Shown here: piece by piece, positions 17,284 through 26,109 of the stretch | How the letters are laid out: every line of letters begins with the position of its first letter | How positions within the stretch are numbered: position 1 is the stretch's first letter | Origin: Aquimarina spinulae | GTDB taxonomy: Bacteria > Bacteroidota > Bacteroidia > Flavobacteriales > Flavobacteriaceae | Direction of reading: 5' to 3' | Assembly: GCF_943373825.1 (NCBI RefSeq) | Contig: NZ_CALSBP010000002.1 | Location: 3,461,501 to 3,525,500 of the forward strand | Length of the DNA stretch: 64,000 nt | Program-made: the position numbers and the translations under genes | The notes under the pieces: model-generated | What the model was told of the DNA's origin: nothing | Database searches by the model: none | The model's input: the letters and a program-made list of their open reading frames with translations, nothing else

Positions 17284-17883
17284 CCAGAAATTTGCTAAAG
17301 TAAGCTGCGGAATTATCCCTATTAGAAACCCTAGGATCAATTCTAGATTGCTATGTGCTTTGCAATGTAATCGGGATGTGGCGACCAGTCCGTTAAAAAT
17401 CATCAGCATAGCTATTAGAATAGTTAAATTAAGCCCAAAATGAATACTTAGTGCCACAGTAAACATCGTGATTCCGCTAATCCCAATCATATGTAAGCTT
17501 GCTTTTATGTTAAATAATACCATAAAAATTGCACTTAACGAGGAAAACAGAATTCCTAAAAAGAAAAAATATAACTCTGGATAATGATATACATCAATAA
17601 CCATTTTGATGACCACTATAAGTAAAATAGATTGCAGTAATAGTGGGATTTTACGTTGTTTTACGTTTTCGAGGTGTATCGAGGTAATGGTTCCGGTACT
17701 TTTCAATAAAAAGAATAATACAATAGGTATTAGGATGGTAAGAATAATTAGCCCAAAAACTTTGGCTCTAATAATTTCGATAGGAATAAATCTTGGAGCT
17801 GTACTAAAATAAATTATGGCACCTAAAAGAGGCATCAATAATGGATGTAAAATATAAGAAACACTTCTAAGAAAAAAATTCAT
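17278..17883 (-). CDS. Membrane protein with a degenerate PAP2-like C-terminal motif
   Basis: The 201-residue product has about six membrane helices. The C-terminal SRLHCKAHSNLELILGFLIG resembles the third phosphatase motif of PAP2 lipid phosphatases (SRxxxxxHxxxD with E replacing D), but the first two motifs (KxxxxxxRP and PSGH) are not visible; NVKQRKIP is the only possible remnant. It may be an inactive or diverged relative. The stop overlaps the convergent beta-barrel gene by six bases, and its ATG overlaps the rpoN stop by one base (TAATG), so it is co-transcribed with rpoN. Confidence 0.55.
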   Translation of the reverse strand: MNFFLRSVSYILHPLLMPLLGAIIYFSTAPRFIPIEIIRAKVFGLIILTILIPIVLFFLLKSTGTITSIHLENVKQRKIPLLLQSILLIVVIKMVIDVYHYPELYFFFLGILFSSLSAIFMVLFNIKASLHMIGISGITMFTVALSIHFGLNLTILIAMLMIFNGLVATSRLHCKAHSNLELILGFLIGIIPQLTLANFWL

Positions 17884-19343
17884 TAAATTTTCTTTCGTAG
17901 TCTGGCAACAGGAATATCTAATTGTTCCCTGTATTTGGCTACAGTTCTTCTGGCTATAGGGTACCCTTTTTCTTTAAGGATTTTAGCAAGCTTTTCATCC
18001 GTAAGGGGTTTTTTCTTGTCTTCTTCACCTATAGTTATTTCCAGTATTTTTTTAATTTCTCTGGTAGAGACTTCTTCACCTTGATCATTGGTCATGGACT
18101 CAGAAAAGAACTCTTTAATAAGTTTTGTCCCATAAGGAGTATCTACATATTTACTATTTGCTACTCTTGAAACGGTACTTACATCCATAGAAATCTCATC
18201 AGCAATGTCTTTTAAAATCATTGGTTTAAGATTTCTTTCATCTCCACTAAGGAAATAACTTTTTTGATAGTGCATTATTGCACTCATAGTAATAAAAAGT
18301 GTCTGCTGTCTTTGTTTTACAGCTTCGATAAACCATTTTGCAGCATCTAATTTTTGTTTAATAAATAAAACAGCATCCTTTTGAGATTTAGATTTTTCTT
18401 TACTGGCTTTATATCCCTGAAGCATATTGTTGTATTCTCTGGATACATGAAGCTCTGGGGCATTACGACCATTTAGCGTTAACTCAAGTTCTCCATCTAC
18501 AATTCTGATTGTAAAGTCAGGAACCACATGTTCGATCAAACGATTGTTTCCTGCATAAGCGCCTCCTGGCTTAGGGTTAAGGTTTTCAATTTCATCAATA
18601 GCTTCTTTTAACTGTTCCTCGGTAATGTCAAATTTTAATAAAAGTTTGTCATAGTGCTTTTTGCTAAAATGATCAAAAGCTTTTTTGAGGATTTCTGAAG
18701 CTAATTTTATAGGGATAGTAGTTTCTTTCCTGTCTAATTGAATCCAGAGACATTCTTGCAAATTACGAGCACCAACACCCGCTGGATCCAGCTGGTGAAC
18801 AATTTGTAAGATGTTTTCTATTTTTTCTTCGGTAGTATATACATTTTGAGTAAAGGCTAAATCATCTAAAATATCTGACAAAGATCGTCTTATATAACCG
18901 CTTTCATCAACGCTACCAACAAGAAATTCGGCTATTTCTCTTTCTTCATCATTAAATCGATACGTATTTAGCTGGTTAACCAAATGTTGATGAAATGATG
19001 TTCCAGAGGCGTAGGGAACACTTTTTTCTTCATCATCAGCACTATAATTATTAGAGCTTAGTCTATAACTAGGAATCTCATCATCACTAAGATATTCATC
19101 AACATTGATGTCTGCTTCTATCTTTTCGGTCCCATAATCCTCTTCTGCAGAGTTTTCATTACTAAACGCATCTTCAAATTCATCTGCTTTATCTTTTCCA
19201 CTATCAAGAGCAGGGTTTTCTTCCATCTCTTGTTTCAAACGTTGTTCGAATGCTTGCGTAGGAAGTTGAATCAACTTCATGAGTTGAATCTGCTGTGGAG
19301 AGAGTTTTTGAGAAAGCTTAAAATTTAATTGTTGTTTTAGCAT
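17883..19343 (-). CDS. rpoN: RNA polymerase sigma-54 factor
   Basis: The open frame reaches 19382 through a TTG, but the ATG at 19343 starts the conserved region I (LNFKLSQKLSPQQIQLMKLI) and lies downstream of the -7 box, giving 486 residues. Region I is followed by an acidic region II (residues about 50-105), the core-binding domain, and the DNA-binding region with the RpoN box ARRTVAKYREQL near the C-terminus. Sigma-54 needs AAA+ activators to open promoters; none is encoded here. The downstream PAP2-like gene is coupled to it. Confidence 0.96.
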   Translation of the reverse strand: MLKQQLNFKLSQKLSPQQIQLMKLIQLPTQAFEQRLKQEMEENPALDSGKDKADEFEDAFSNENSAEEDYGTEKIEADINVDEYLSDDEIPSYRLSSNNYSADDEEKSVPYASGTSFHQHLVNQLNTYRFNDEEREIAEFLVGSVDESGYIRRSLSDILDDLAFTQNVYTTEEKIENILQIVHQLDPAGVGARNLQECLWIQLDRKETTIPIKLASEILKKAFDHFSKKHYDKLLLKFDITEEQLKEAIDEIENLNPKPGGAYAGNNRLIEHVVPDFTIRIVDGELELTLNGRNAPELHVSREYNNMLQGYKASKEKSKSQKDAVLFIKQKLDAAKWFIEAVKQRQQTLFITMSAIMHYQKSYFLSGDERNLKPMILKDIADEISMDVSTVSRVANSKYVDTPYGTKLIKEFFSESMTNDQGEEVSTREIKKILEITIGEEDKKKPLTDEKLAKILKEKGYPIARRTVAKYREQLDIPVARLRKKI

Positions 19344-19369
19344 AAAAATTATCAATGTTCTTCTACTCA

Positions 19370-19377
19370 CAAAAATA
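19370..19377 (-). promoter_or_regulatory. -7 box of rpoN
   Basis: Read on the minus strand this is TATTTTTG, a TAxxTTTG match, 26 bases upstream of the ATG at 19343. It decides the rpoN start, because the alternative TTG at 19382 would lie upstream of transcription. Confidence 0.6.
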
Positions 19378-19614
19378 AACAAAAAACACTGTTTTTAAAT
19401 AAGTATAAGACGGTTAGTTTATTTACAAAAATGCTATAAAACCATAATTGTAATGATTTTATTTTTGGCTGTAATCAATAAACGGGCCAAAAGTAGTTAT
19501 AATATGTAATAAACGAGTTTTTTTTAAGACATAAACCAAACAATGTTGTTTGTTTAATGGTAAGATATAAAATGGTTTTGTCTCATTGAGATAGAATCGG
19601 GGGATAAAATAAAA

Positions 19615-19680
19615 TATGTACGTCTCTTTTAAATGTTTTTTATTCTGGTGTATACAGAAATCCAAGAAAGGACGTACATA
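19615..19680 (-). terminator. Probable terminator of the NarL two-component operon
   Basis: Arms tatgtacgtc (19615-19624) and gacgtacata (19671-19680) are a perfect ten-base inverted repeat with further partial pairing inside (aagaaagg against cctttaaa-like sequence). On the minus strand it is followed by TATTTTATTTTAT. It starts ten bases after the response regulator stop. The long interior makes it less certain than the others. Confidence 0.45.
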
Positions 19681-19689
19681 GAGCAAACA

Positions 19690-20328
19690 CTAAGGAACGA
19701 ATAACTTGCTTTTAATAGCATAAATAACCAAACCTGTTCTGTTTTTAAGGCTTAGTTTTTCAAAAATAGAATCTCGATATCCTTCGATCGTTTTTGGACT
19801 TAAGCACATGTCGTTTGCAATTTCTTTATATGTTTTCTCGGTACAGGCATGTTTAATAAACTCTACTTCCCGATCTTTGAGCACAACATTGTTTTCTTCT
19901 TTAGGATTTAGGGAGCCCAGAAGTAAATTGGTAACATCTTTTGTGTGGTAAAAACCTGTTTCCTGTACCTGGATAAGCGCGTTTTCCAGGATGCTTTTTT
20001 CGGTGTCTTTTAAAAGATATCCTTTTGCACCTGCTCTAAGCATTTTAAGGATCGTATTTTCATCTTCTTCTACAGACAGTGCTAATACCTTAACTTGTGG
20101 GTATTGTTCTTTTAATGCTGCCGTAGTTTCAATCCCATTCATAATAGGCATGTTGATATCCATAAGTACGATATCAGGGATGTTTTTAGGATCTTTAAAT
20201 CGGGTAAGTAATTCTTTACCGTTTTTACAGATGTATAAAATTTTAAATTTGGCAAACCCATTAACCAGTCCAGATAATGCCTGGGATAGTAAAATATGGT
20301 CTTCTACAATTACTACTGAGTATTTCAT
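19690..20328 (-). CDS. NarL/LuxR-type response regulator
   Basis: The 212-residue product has a receiver domain with phospho-acceptor Asp at 57 (VLMDINMP), acidic pair E9/D10, the conserved Lys in YLLKDTE, and a C-terminal LuxR helix-turn-helix (KDREVEFIKHACTEKTYKEI, then MCLSPKTIEGYRDSIFEKL). It acts as a DNA-binding regulator phosphorylated by the kinase encoded 45 bp upstream. The two-gene order kinase-regulator behind two lipoprotein/membrane-protein pairs suggests that those are its sensory inputs. Confidence 0.93.
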   Translation of the reverse strand: MKYSVVIVEDHILLSQALSGLVNGFAKFKILYICKNGKELLTRFKDPKNIPDIVLMDINMPIMNGIETTAALKEQYPQVKVLALSVEEDENTILKMLRAGAKGYLLKDTEKSILENALIQVQETGFYHTKDVTNLLLGSLNPKEENNVVLKDREVEFIKHACTEKTYKEIANDMCLSPKTIEGYRDSIFEKLSLKNRTGLVIYAIKSKLFVP

Positions 20329-20373
20329 GATTGATAATACTTATTATTTGTGTGAATAGTTTTCTATGCAAAG

Positions 20374-21168
20374 TTAGTTAACTTCATTGTCTAATGCCAT
20401 CGAACTTTCTTTTTTATATGGATAGGTTAGTGTTATTGCTGTTCCTTCCCCTTTTTGCGATGTTATTTGTACAATGGCATCGATTAATTTTCCTCTGTTT
20501 TGCATATTACTTAATCCTATCCCTCTTTTGGTAGGACATTCTATCTGATCAAAACCAACGCCATTATCTTTTGCATGGATCACCAATTTTTCGGTGTCGT
20601 AATGTACATCAACATCTAGATTTGAAGCTTTAGAATGTTTGATAGTATTGGTAAAGAATTCTTGCAATATTCTAAAGATGATGATCTCTGCTTTGTCATC
20701 TAGCACTTCAACCTCTTCATTACTGGTGATCGCAGCTTTAATAAACTGCATACGATTAAATCGTTCTATTTCTAATGTTATAGCTTCTGTAAGACTTAAG
20801 CTTTTTATAGTATCTGGGTTTATCAATTTTGATAATGATCGCAGTTCTGTAAGACTTTTGGTTATAGTCTCGGTAACCTCTTCTAGTTTTTTTGGGTCAT
20901 CTTGTGCTATATTTACTTGTATTTTGGCCAGCGTGAGTAGCTGGCCAATATTATCATGTAATTCCCAGCTAATGTTACGTAATGTCTCTTCTCTGATCTC
21001 GATCTGGGTCTCTGCAATAGCTTTTTCAAACTTTTTCTCAGATTCCTTTTGTTGTAACAAAAGACTGTTCTTCCTTTTTTGAAAAATCAAAAAGAGAGAA
21101 ATCATTAAAATGATAATTACAACAAGTACTACACTTGCAATTAGTATTGCTGTTTCTTTTTGCTCCAT
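20374..21168 (-). CDS. Sensor histidine kinase, HisKA_3 type with one membrane helix
   Basis: The frame extends to a TTG at 21189, but the ATG at 21168 gives 264 residues starting at the membrane helix (residues about 8-29) and is preferred. A coiled-coil of about 30 residues leads to the HisKA_3 domain with the phospho-acceptor His 71 (SWELHDNIGQLL) and an HATPase domain with the N-box (LQEFFTNTIKHSKA) and G-box (DNGVGFD). There is essentially no extracellular sensor domain, so the signal must come from a partner protein, most simply the membrane proteins encoded directly upstream. It overlaps the upstream gene by 28 bp. Confidence 0.92.
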   Translation of the reverse strand: MEQKETAILIASVVLVVIIILMISLFLIFQKRKNSLLLQQKESEKKFEKAIAETQIEIREETLRNISWELHDNIGQLLTLAKIQVNIAQDDPKKLEEVTETITKSLTELRSLSKLINPDTIKSLSLTEAITLEIERFNRMQFIKAAITSNEEVEVLDDKAEIIIFRILQEFFTNTIKHSKASNLDVDVHYDTEKLVIHAKDNGVGFDQIECPTKRGIGLSNMQNRGKLIDAIVQITSQKGEGTAITLTYPYKKESSMALDNEVN

Positions 21169-21803
21169 ATAAAACCGATAATAAAACAAATATTCATTAT
21201 CACTGTTAAAGTAAAATTTACTAAAAACAATATAGTGGCATCTGTTAATTCATTATAATAGTTTCTTAATATTCTAAAAGGTATATTCCCTACAAAATAT
21301 ATCAATAGACCAACACTAATCCAGAATAGTAAGTTTCTCTTGGCATTTAATACTTTTTCAGAATTTAATATTTCTCTAAAATATAATGAAATAGTAATAA
21401 TCACAGCAAAAGCAGCTATTATATATGGTATACTTTGGAATTTAATAAAATAATTTTCGTAAAAACCATTAATAATAAATATGATTAGATATGTTATACA
21501 AAGTATTAATGCAATTTTTTTACTCTTTTTTTCATTTAGGTAACTTCTATATAAAATTAAGATATAAGTAAAATTAATTACATTATAAATATTAATGAGC
21601 AATACGTTATCCCAATTTTCACTTCTAATGTAGAGTCCAATAATTTCATTGATGGCAACATACCACAAAAGAAAAATAAAATATTTGAGGACATGAGTGT
21701 TTTTATATTTGTAATAATATATTGTTGCAACTATTGCAGTCAAAGCTTCTAGTCCAACACCAATTTCCATTAAAAGAGTTAAAAAATCGTTACTTAAATT
21801 CAT
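21141..21803 (-). CDS. Six-helix membrane protein, pair member B2
   Basis: I do not recognise a named family. The 220-residue product has six or seven predicted membrane helices, with few charged residues between them except KNEKKSKK-like loops, and the motif FYENYFIKFQSIPYIIAAF in the middle. It is a paralog of the protein at 22949-23626: both share the SGFYENY/NGFYENY motif, the LLFWISVGLLIYFVGNIPFRI segment and a matching C-terminal helix. It lies 4 bp downstream of its lipoprotein partner and overlaps the kinase gene. I infer that it transfers a signal from the lipoprotein to the kinase, which lacks a sensor domain. Confidence 0.75.
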   Translation of the reverse strand: MNLSNDFLTLLMEIGVGLEALTAIVATIYYYKYKNTHVLKYFIFLLWYVAINEIIGLYIRSENWDNVLLINIYNVINFTYILILYRSYLNEKKSKKIALILCITYLIIFIINGFYENYFIKFQSIPYIIAAFAVIITISLYFREILNSEKVLNAKRNLLFWISVGLLIYFVGNIPFRILRNYYNELTDATILFLVNFTLTVIMNICFIIGFIWSKKKQQY

Positions 21804-21807
21804 CTAA

Positions 21808-22527
21808 TTATTGTTCATTTCCTCTTGGAGGTGACCCCGTTAATTCATTAGCAATTGTACTATTTTCACCAAACATATTTGTACTTATGCTAAAATTAAA
21901 AAGACTTGCCTTTTGCATAGAGCTACCATTTGCTGATTGCCCTCTAGAATCTGTCCCAATTTTATCTTTTAGAAGTTCGACTTTAAGGTCATTGCTAAGA
22001 GTATATCCTAGATGCATCGTTTCTTTACCCACCTGTTTTGCGATCGTTGGAGTAATAAAGATGGTTTGTCTATGCGCATATGCTGTATCACCATCGTCGC
22101 GCTTATAATCATTAGCATATGCGCCAAAATAAAATCGTAAACCAGAGGGCTTAACATTAGCTTCTTTAGAAATTCGTTTGATATATGCCAAGTAATTGTA
22201 TAAGTCGTCTAGGTTATAATATAATGATCGGGTGGCCTTAAATTTTTCTTGACCCGAATGTTTTTGAATATAATCATTTGTCCATTTTATACGAGTAGTA
22301 TCATAATTGTGATACAATTGTGAAGCAAATTCCAAATCAATAATGTTACTTGGTTTTCTGTCATTGATTGTACCTAATTGCTCTTTTAGCTCTGCTATTT
22401 CTTGTTTTAATTCTTTAATCTGTTTTAAATACTTGTCATTATCGTGTTTCTTGTCACAAGAACTTAAACTCACTAGAAACAATGCTGTTATTGCTACTGT
22501 TTTAGTTAGATTGATTAGTTTGTCCAT
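21808..22527 (-). CDS. Coiled-coil lipoprotein, pair member A2
   Basis: The 239-residue product has a lipoprotein signal (ITALFLVSLSSC) followed by a coiled-coil of about 30 residues (KYLKQIKELKQEIAELKEQL). The rest shares with its paralog at 23616-24344 the motifs RPSNII-LEFA, ATRSLYYNLDDLYNYLAYI, GLRFYFGAY, HRQTIFITPT and HLGYTLSNDLKVELL. The C-terminus ends with NELTGSPPRGNEQ, again similar to the paralog. No enzymatic motif is visible. It is most likely a periplasmic sensor or adaptor for the following membrane protein. Confidence 0.72.
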   Translation of the reverse strand: MDKLINLTKTVAITALFLVSLSSCDKKHDNDKYLKQIKELKQEIAELKEQLGTINDRKPSNIIDLEFASQLYHNYDTTRIKWTNDYIQKHSGQEKFKATRSLYYNLDDLYNYLAYIKRISKEANVKPSGLRFYFGAYANDYKRDDGDTAYAHRQTIFITPTIAKQVGKETMHLGYTLSNDLKVELLKDKIGTDSRGQSANGSSMQKASLFNFSISTNMFGENSTIANELTGSPPRGNEQ

Positions 22528-22948
22528 TTTTTTGGTTTATTAAGATGTTTGTTAATGTCTCGGCCCCCTGCCGAAAATAGATTAGTTAAATCTTTTGATT
22601 TGCATTAATGTGTTTCCCAGAATTAAAAATACTATTATTCTGTAGTTTTAAAAAAGTAATGGCATATTTTGTTAAAATAAAAACACGTCAAACCATTGGT
22701 AATAAGTGTTTTTGAGGTTGTTGTTGGGGTTTTGGAGTATATGCGAATTTTGAAAAAAGGGGGGTTTACCCCTTTTTAAAAAAGGGATTCGACTCTTTTG
22801 TAACTTTAAAATTCTTCTTGTAAATACCTGCAAAAAGGATGCATTCTGTATAATACACAAGCGCGATTTTTATAAAAAGAATTATAGAATGATTTTTTTA
22901 ACAGAAATTCTATTTAGTACTCTCTATTTTTTTTAAACGTTGTTTTTA
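22528..22948. other. Gap between the two lipoprotein/membrane-protein pairs
   Basis: This 421-bp gap contains the terminator of the upstream pair (22754-22777) and, close to the A2 gene, a small CGGC/GCCG hairpin (22561-22574) in its leader. A TATTTTCG box on the minus strand (about 22575-22582) is one mismatch from the -7 consensus. The remainder shows nothing. Confidence 0.5.
22754..22777 (-). terminator. Rho-independent terminator of pair 1
   Basis: Minus strand: arms AAAAAGGGG and CCCCTTTTT pair around TAAACC and continue into a T-run. Because the arms are A/T-flanked it is nearly symmetrical. Confidence 0.7.
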
Positions 22949-23626
22949 TCAAGAATACCTATTGGAAACTGTTTTTCTATGAATTAAAAATCCGGTTATA
23001 AAACAGCTATTCATAATAATAGTAAAAATACTATTTAGGATAAACAGCGTTGAGGAATCGTTATGATTTGCATAATAATCTCTTACAATACGAAAAGGCA
23101 TTTTTCCTACATAATAAATCAATAAACCAACACTAATCCAAAACAAAAAATCTTTAGTGCTTTCCTGAATTTGCTCTGATTTTAATAATTCTGCATAGTA
23201 AAAAATAATAGAAGTCATTAATAGAAATGCGCCTAAAAGAAATGGTATGCTTTGTAATTGAACTAGATAATTTTCATAGAATCCACTTATAAAAAGAGTG
23301 AGTACATAAAGTATTATAAAATACATGATAAAGCGTTTACTGATTTTTTCTTTGATATGCTGGTGGTACATAAAAAACAAAAATAAGAAAGTAAGCGTGG
23401 TAGATATATTATATAATATTAGATTATTAGAATTAGGAAACCAATGCCTTGTGTTATACCCAATAATATCATTGATAAAAATATAAATCAGAAAAATCGA
23501 AAACCATTTTAATAAACCTTTGACCTTATAATTAAACAAAAAAAACAGCCCGGTGAGCGCAGCAATGCATTCGCTACCAAAAGCAATCTTTCTCAATACT
23601 ATTAGGAGTTCGATTTTAGTGACCAT
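22949..23626 (-). CDS. Six-helix membrane protein, pair member B1
   Basis: The 225-residue product is the paralog of the protein at 21141-21803, with six or seven membrane helices, SGFYENYLVQLQSIPFLLGAF in the centre and FLFWISVGLLIYYVGKMPFR near helix five. Its ATG overlaps the stop of the lipoprotein gene by 11 bases, so the two are translated together. Unlike the B2 copy it is not followed directly by a kinase but by a terminator. Confidence 0.75.
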   Translation of the reverse strand: MVTKIELLIVLRKIAFGSECIAALTGLFFLFNYKVKGLLKWFSIFLIYIFINDIIGYNTRHWFPNSNNLILYNISTTLTFLFLFFMYHQHIKEKISKRFIMYFIILYVLTLFISGFYENYLVQLQSIPFLLGAFLLMTSIIFYYAELLKSEQIQESTKDFLFWISVGLLIYYVGKMPFRIVRDYYANHNDSSTLFILNSIFTIIMNSCFITGFLIHRKTVSNRYS

Positions 23627-24344
23627 ATTCTGGAGGAGTTGCTCCTAGTTCATTGGCAATAAGACTAAATTTATCATTGTCATTTCTTCGCCCTAAAAAG
23701 GATACATCATCTGCCTCACTACGATTTCGTCTAAAATGACTAAACCCATTGTTTTTATCTAATAATTCTACTTTACCATCATTGTTAAGTGTGTATCCTA
23801 TATGTAAAATATGATTGTCGTATTTTTTTTCTAAGGTAGGAGCAATGAAGATGGTTTGATGTCTTGCGTTTCTGTCATTCCCCGTAGAGGAAACATATGT
23901 ATCGGGATATAATGCGAAGTAAAAACGTAACCCGGTTGTTTTTACATCTGCTTTTTGTGATAACTCATCGACATATGATAAATAGTTACGTAACTCAGAG
24001 ATTTCATAAAACATCGACCTTGTGGGGTTAAAAGAGCCATCGTTTGTTACCGAATTAACAACTTCGCTAATTAGATCAGCTCTATCATCATAGGCTTTAT
24101 ATATTCTTTGTGCTTGCTCAAAACTGATGATATTTTTTGGCCTACTTCGATTGGATTTTTCTTGACCTAGTTTTCCTTCTAAATCCTTAACTTTTGTTTC
24201 TAAGGTTTCAATTTTTCTTAGATATTCTTCTTCTTCAAGAATTTCTATAGTTGAGTCCTGTTGGCAGGAATGTAAAAAGAATAAGCTAGTAGTTAATGTT
24301 AGAAATAAGGCATACCATGTACTGCCTTTCGTTGGTTTTTTCAT
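23616..24344 (-). CDS. Coiled-coil lipoprotein, pair member A1
   Basis: The 242-residue product has a lipobox (TSLFFLHSC), a coiled-coil (EEYLRKIETLETKVKDLEGK) and the conserved region shared with the protein at 21808-22527 (RPKNIISFEQA, TRSMFYEISELRNYLSYV, GLRFYFALYP, HQTIFIAPT, HIGYTLNNDGKVELL, NELGATPPE). It is upstream of its membrane partner. An extensive inverted repeat (24422-24482) lies 78 bp before the ATG. Confidence 0.72.
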   Translation of the reverse strand: MKKPTKGSTWYALFLTLTTSLFFLHSCQQDSTIEILEEEEYLRKIETLETKVKDLEGKLGQEKSNRSRPKNIISFEQAQRIYKAYDDRADLISEVVNSVTNDGSFNPTRSMFYEISELRNYLSYVDELSQKADVKTTGLRFYFALYPDTYVSSTGNDRNARHQTIFIAPTLEKKYDNHILHIGYTLNNDGKVELLDKNNGFSHFRRNRSEADDVSFLGRRNDNDKFSLIANELGATPPEYGH

Positions 24345-24421
24345 GACGATTACTTTTGGTTAAAAATTATTATTTTCCAATGTAAGAGTCTTCGTGTTTG
24401 GTTTTAAGAATACTCATGATA

Positions 24422-24482
24422 TTGAAAGTCTATTTTAGGTATTGTGTTGATATATAGGGAAATACCTAAAATAGACTTTCAA
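24422..24482. repeat. Perfect 22-bp inverted repeat upstream of pair 1
   Basis: The arms at 24422-24443 and 24461-24482 are exact reverse complements, separated by 17 bases. Neither side carries a run of T in the right orientation for a terminator of the upstream acetyltransferase gene. It lies between that gene and the A1 lipoprotein, at about -40 to -100 from a TACATTGG box (24378-24385, minus strand), so an operator is possible. Confidence 0.9.
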
Positions 24483-24574
24483 AAATACAACTATTATCTG
24501 ATTATAAAATTATTCCTTGTAATGTGTAGAAAAATAAATTACCCTGTTTGGAGAAGAGAAGAAAATAACAAGTT

Positions 24575-25042
24575 TTATTTTTGCAATATAAGTTCCATTT
24601 TGATATTACTACGTTGATAGGGAGGGTGATCTTCCATAGGAATTTCTTTAAAACCATATTTGCCATAAATGTAGATTGCGTTTTCTAAAATTCTATTGGA
24701 GTATAGACGTAATTTTTTCCAACCTTGAGTTGTAGAAAATTCAATACAAAATTCTAGTAATTGCTGCCCGATTTTTTGACCTTGAAATTTTGGAGAAACA
24801 GCCATTTTCCCTAATTCATAAATACCATCTTCGATCTTGATTAGTGAAAAAGTGCCGGCTATGGCATTGTCTGTTTTTGCGAAAAAAATAAATCCACCTT
24901 CATTGATAATGGTGTCCTCACATTGTTCTAATAACGCTGCGTCATGTGGTTCTACTACAAAATATTTTTCTAGCCATTCTATATTAAGAGCTGCGAAGTC
25001 TTTTGCGTATTTTGAGTCAAAAGGAATGATAGAAGTGTTCAT
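24575..25042 (-). CDS. GNAT-family N-acetyltransferase
   Basis: The 155-residue product has the acetyl-CoA site signature KMAVSPKFQGQKIGQQLLEF (Q/RxxGxG/A type) at about residues 80-100, preceded by GTFSLIKIEDGIYELG and followed by LRLYSNRILENAIYIYGKYG. It acetylates an unknown amine. It is followed, in the same direction, by no coupled gene; 48 bp separate it from the next acetyltransferase upstream, so the three genes at 24575-26109 may form an operon. Confidence 0.9.
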   Translation of the reverse strand: MNTSIIPFDSKYAKDFAALNIEWLEKYFVVEPHDAALLEQCEDTIINEGGFIFFAKTDNAIAGTFSLIKIEDGIYELGKMAVSPKFQGQKIGQQLLEFCIEFSTTQGWKKLRLYSNRILENAIYIYGKYGFKEIPMEDHPPYQRSNIKMELILQK

Positions 25043-25090
25043 TGCGATATTAATACTTTAAAATTTATGATTTGCCTTACGATTTAAATA

Positions 25091-25627
25091 TTAATGAGTA
25101 AGGTCATTATTATATTCTGGGTTAAACCAAGCCATGTGAATAGGAGTTTCTATACTATGATCAAGATTTTTGATTTTTTGATGGTGTTTTCCTTCATTTA
25201 TGAATCCTAGTTTTTCATAAAATTGAATAGTATTTGTGTTATTCTCCCGCACAAATAATTCAACACGAAGGATATGAGGATATGACGTTTTGATTTTGGT
25301 TAAAAAACTGGTAAAAAGCAATTTTCCGAGACCTTGCCCCTGAAATTCTGGATTAACGACAATGGTAAGATCTGTTAATATATGTCTGAATGCAGAAATA
25401 GGAATACGATATGCATGAATTTCTGCGATGACTTGATGTTCATATTCTAGATGAGGAATTGCCAATATCAAACCATCAGATATGCTTTTATGTACAAAAT
25501 CTTGTATGTAATCTAGAGTGATTTCACTTGATACTCGTATGATCCCACCAGATTGTTTGCCAATTTTTTTGTAAAGCTGATAAATATTCTGAATATCTGA
25601 TACCTGTACTGGTCTTACTATATGCAT
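25091..25627 (-). CDS. GNAT-family N-acetyltransferase
   Basis: The 178-residue product carries the GNAT core (LTIVVNPEFQGQGLGKLLFT at about residues 90-110) and the later ENNTNTIQFYEKLGFINEG element. The start codon overlaps the stop of the MarR regulator by one base (TAATG), so the two are translationally linked and the regulator probably controls it. The substrate is unknown. Confidence 0.9.
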   Translation of the reverse strand: MHIVRPVQVSDIQNIYQLYKKIGKQSGGIIRVSSEITLDYIQDFVHKSISDGLILAIPHLEYEHQVIAEIHAYRIPISAFRHILTDLTIVVNPEFQGQGLGKLLFTSFLTKIKTSYPHILRVELFVRENNTNTIQFYEKLGFINEGKHHQKIKNLDHSIETPIHMAWFNPEYNNDLTH

Positions 25628-26109
25628 TATGAGGTGTATTTTTCTAGTATTTGTTGATGTAATGGTTTCTCTCTTAGTTTGCTTTCGAAATGAGTAATAT
25701 GATCTGCAAGATTTGCAGATGAGAAGGTTGTTAATGTTGTTACTTGCTGATCAATTACTTCCCATAGCGGAATCATAATTTGATGTGTTTCATTACCCTT
25801 TTTGGTTAATTGAAATAGTTTTTTTCTTTTATCAGATGTATCGATTTTATACTCAACTAAGCCTTTTTCCATTAGTTTTTTTAGTGCTTGGGTGATTGCA
25901 GGTTGTGTGTAATGTAGTTTTTCCTGTATATCTGTAGTTGTAGTATGACTTTGATCTATGATGATTTTAAAAATGGGAAATAGATAAGGGTCAAAATTAA
26001 TATTACAAGAAGTATATACAATTTGAATTTCTTTCATCACAAATTCGCTTAGGCGTTTTAGTCTGGACCCTAAACCCAGTTCTGCGTATTCTTGTAATTT
26101 ATCTTGCAT
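25627..26109 (-). CDS. MarR-family transcriptional regulator
   Basis: The 160-residue product has a winged helix (TTTDIQEKLHYTQPAITQAL, then MEKGLVEYKIDTSDKRKKLF with the wing DKRKK) flanked by dimerisation helices. It probably represses its own operon: two overlapping palindromes, ATAAGTATTTAT and ATAAGTACTTAT, cover the start codon and the transcription start. The coupled gene is an acetyltransferase. Confidence 0.92.
   Translation of the reverse strand: MQDKLQEYAELGLGSRLKRLSEFVMKEIQIVYTSCNINFDPYLFPIFKIIIDQSHTTTTDIQEKLHYTQPAITQALKKLMEKGLVEYKIDTSDKRKKLFQLTKKGNETHQIMIPLWEVIDQQVTTLTTFSSANLADHITHFESKLREKPLHQQILEKYTS

Larger units (their letters stand above)
19344..19689. other. Gap between the NarL operon and rpoN
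   Basis: This gap carries the rpoN promoter at one end and the probable terminator of the two-component operon at the other. A 75-codon minus-strand frame here has no coding character. Confidence 0.5.

Noticed and set aside
19459..19686. Minus-strand frame of 75 codons after the NarL regulator
   Set aside because: It spans the terminator inverted repeat and has no coding features.
22754..22777. G/C-arm hairpin as another copy of the recurrent promoter pattern
   Set aside because: It lacks the TGTTAAA box at the right distance and the GGTATT element; it fits a terminator for the upstream pair.
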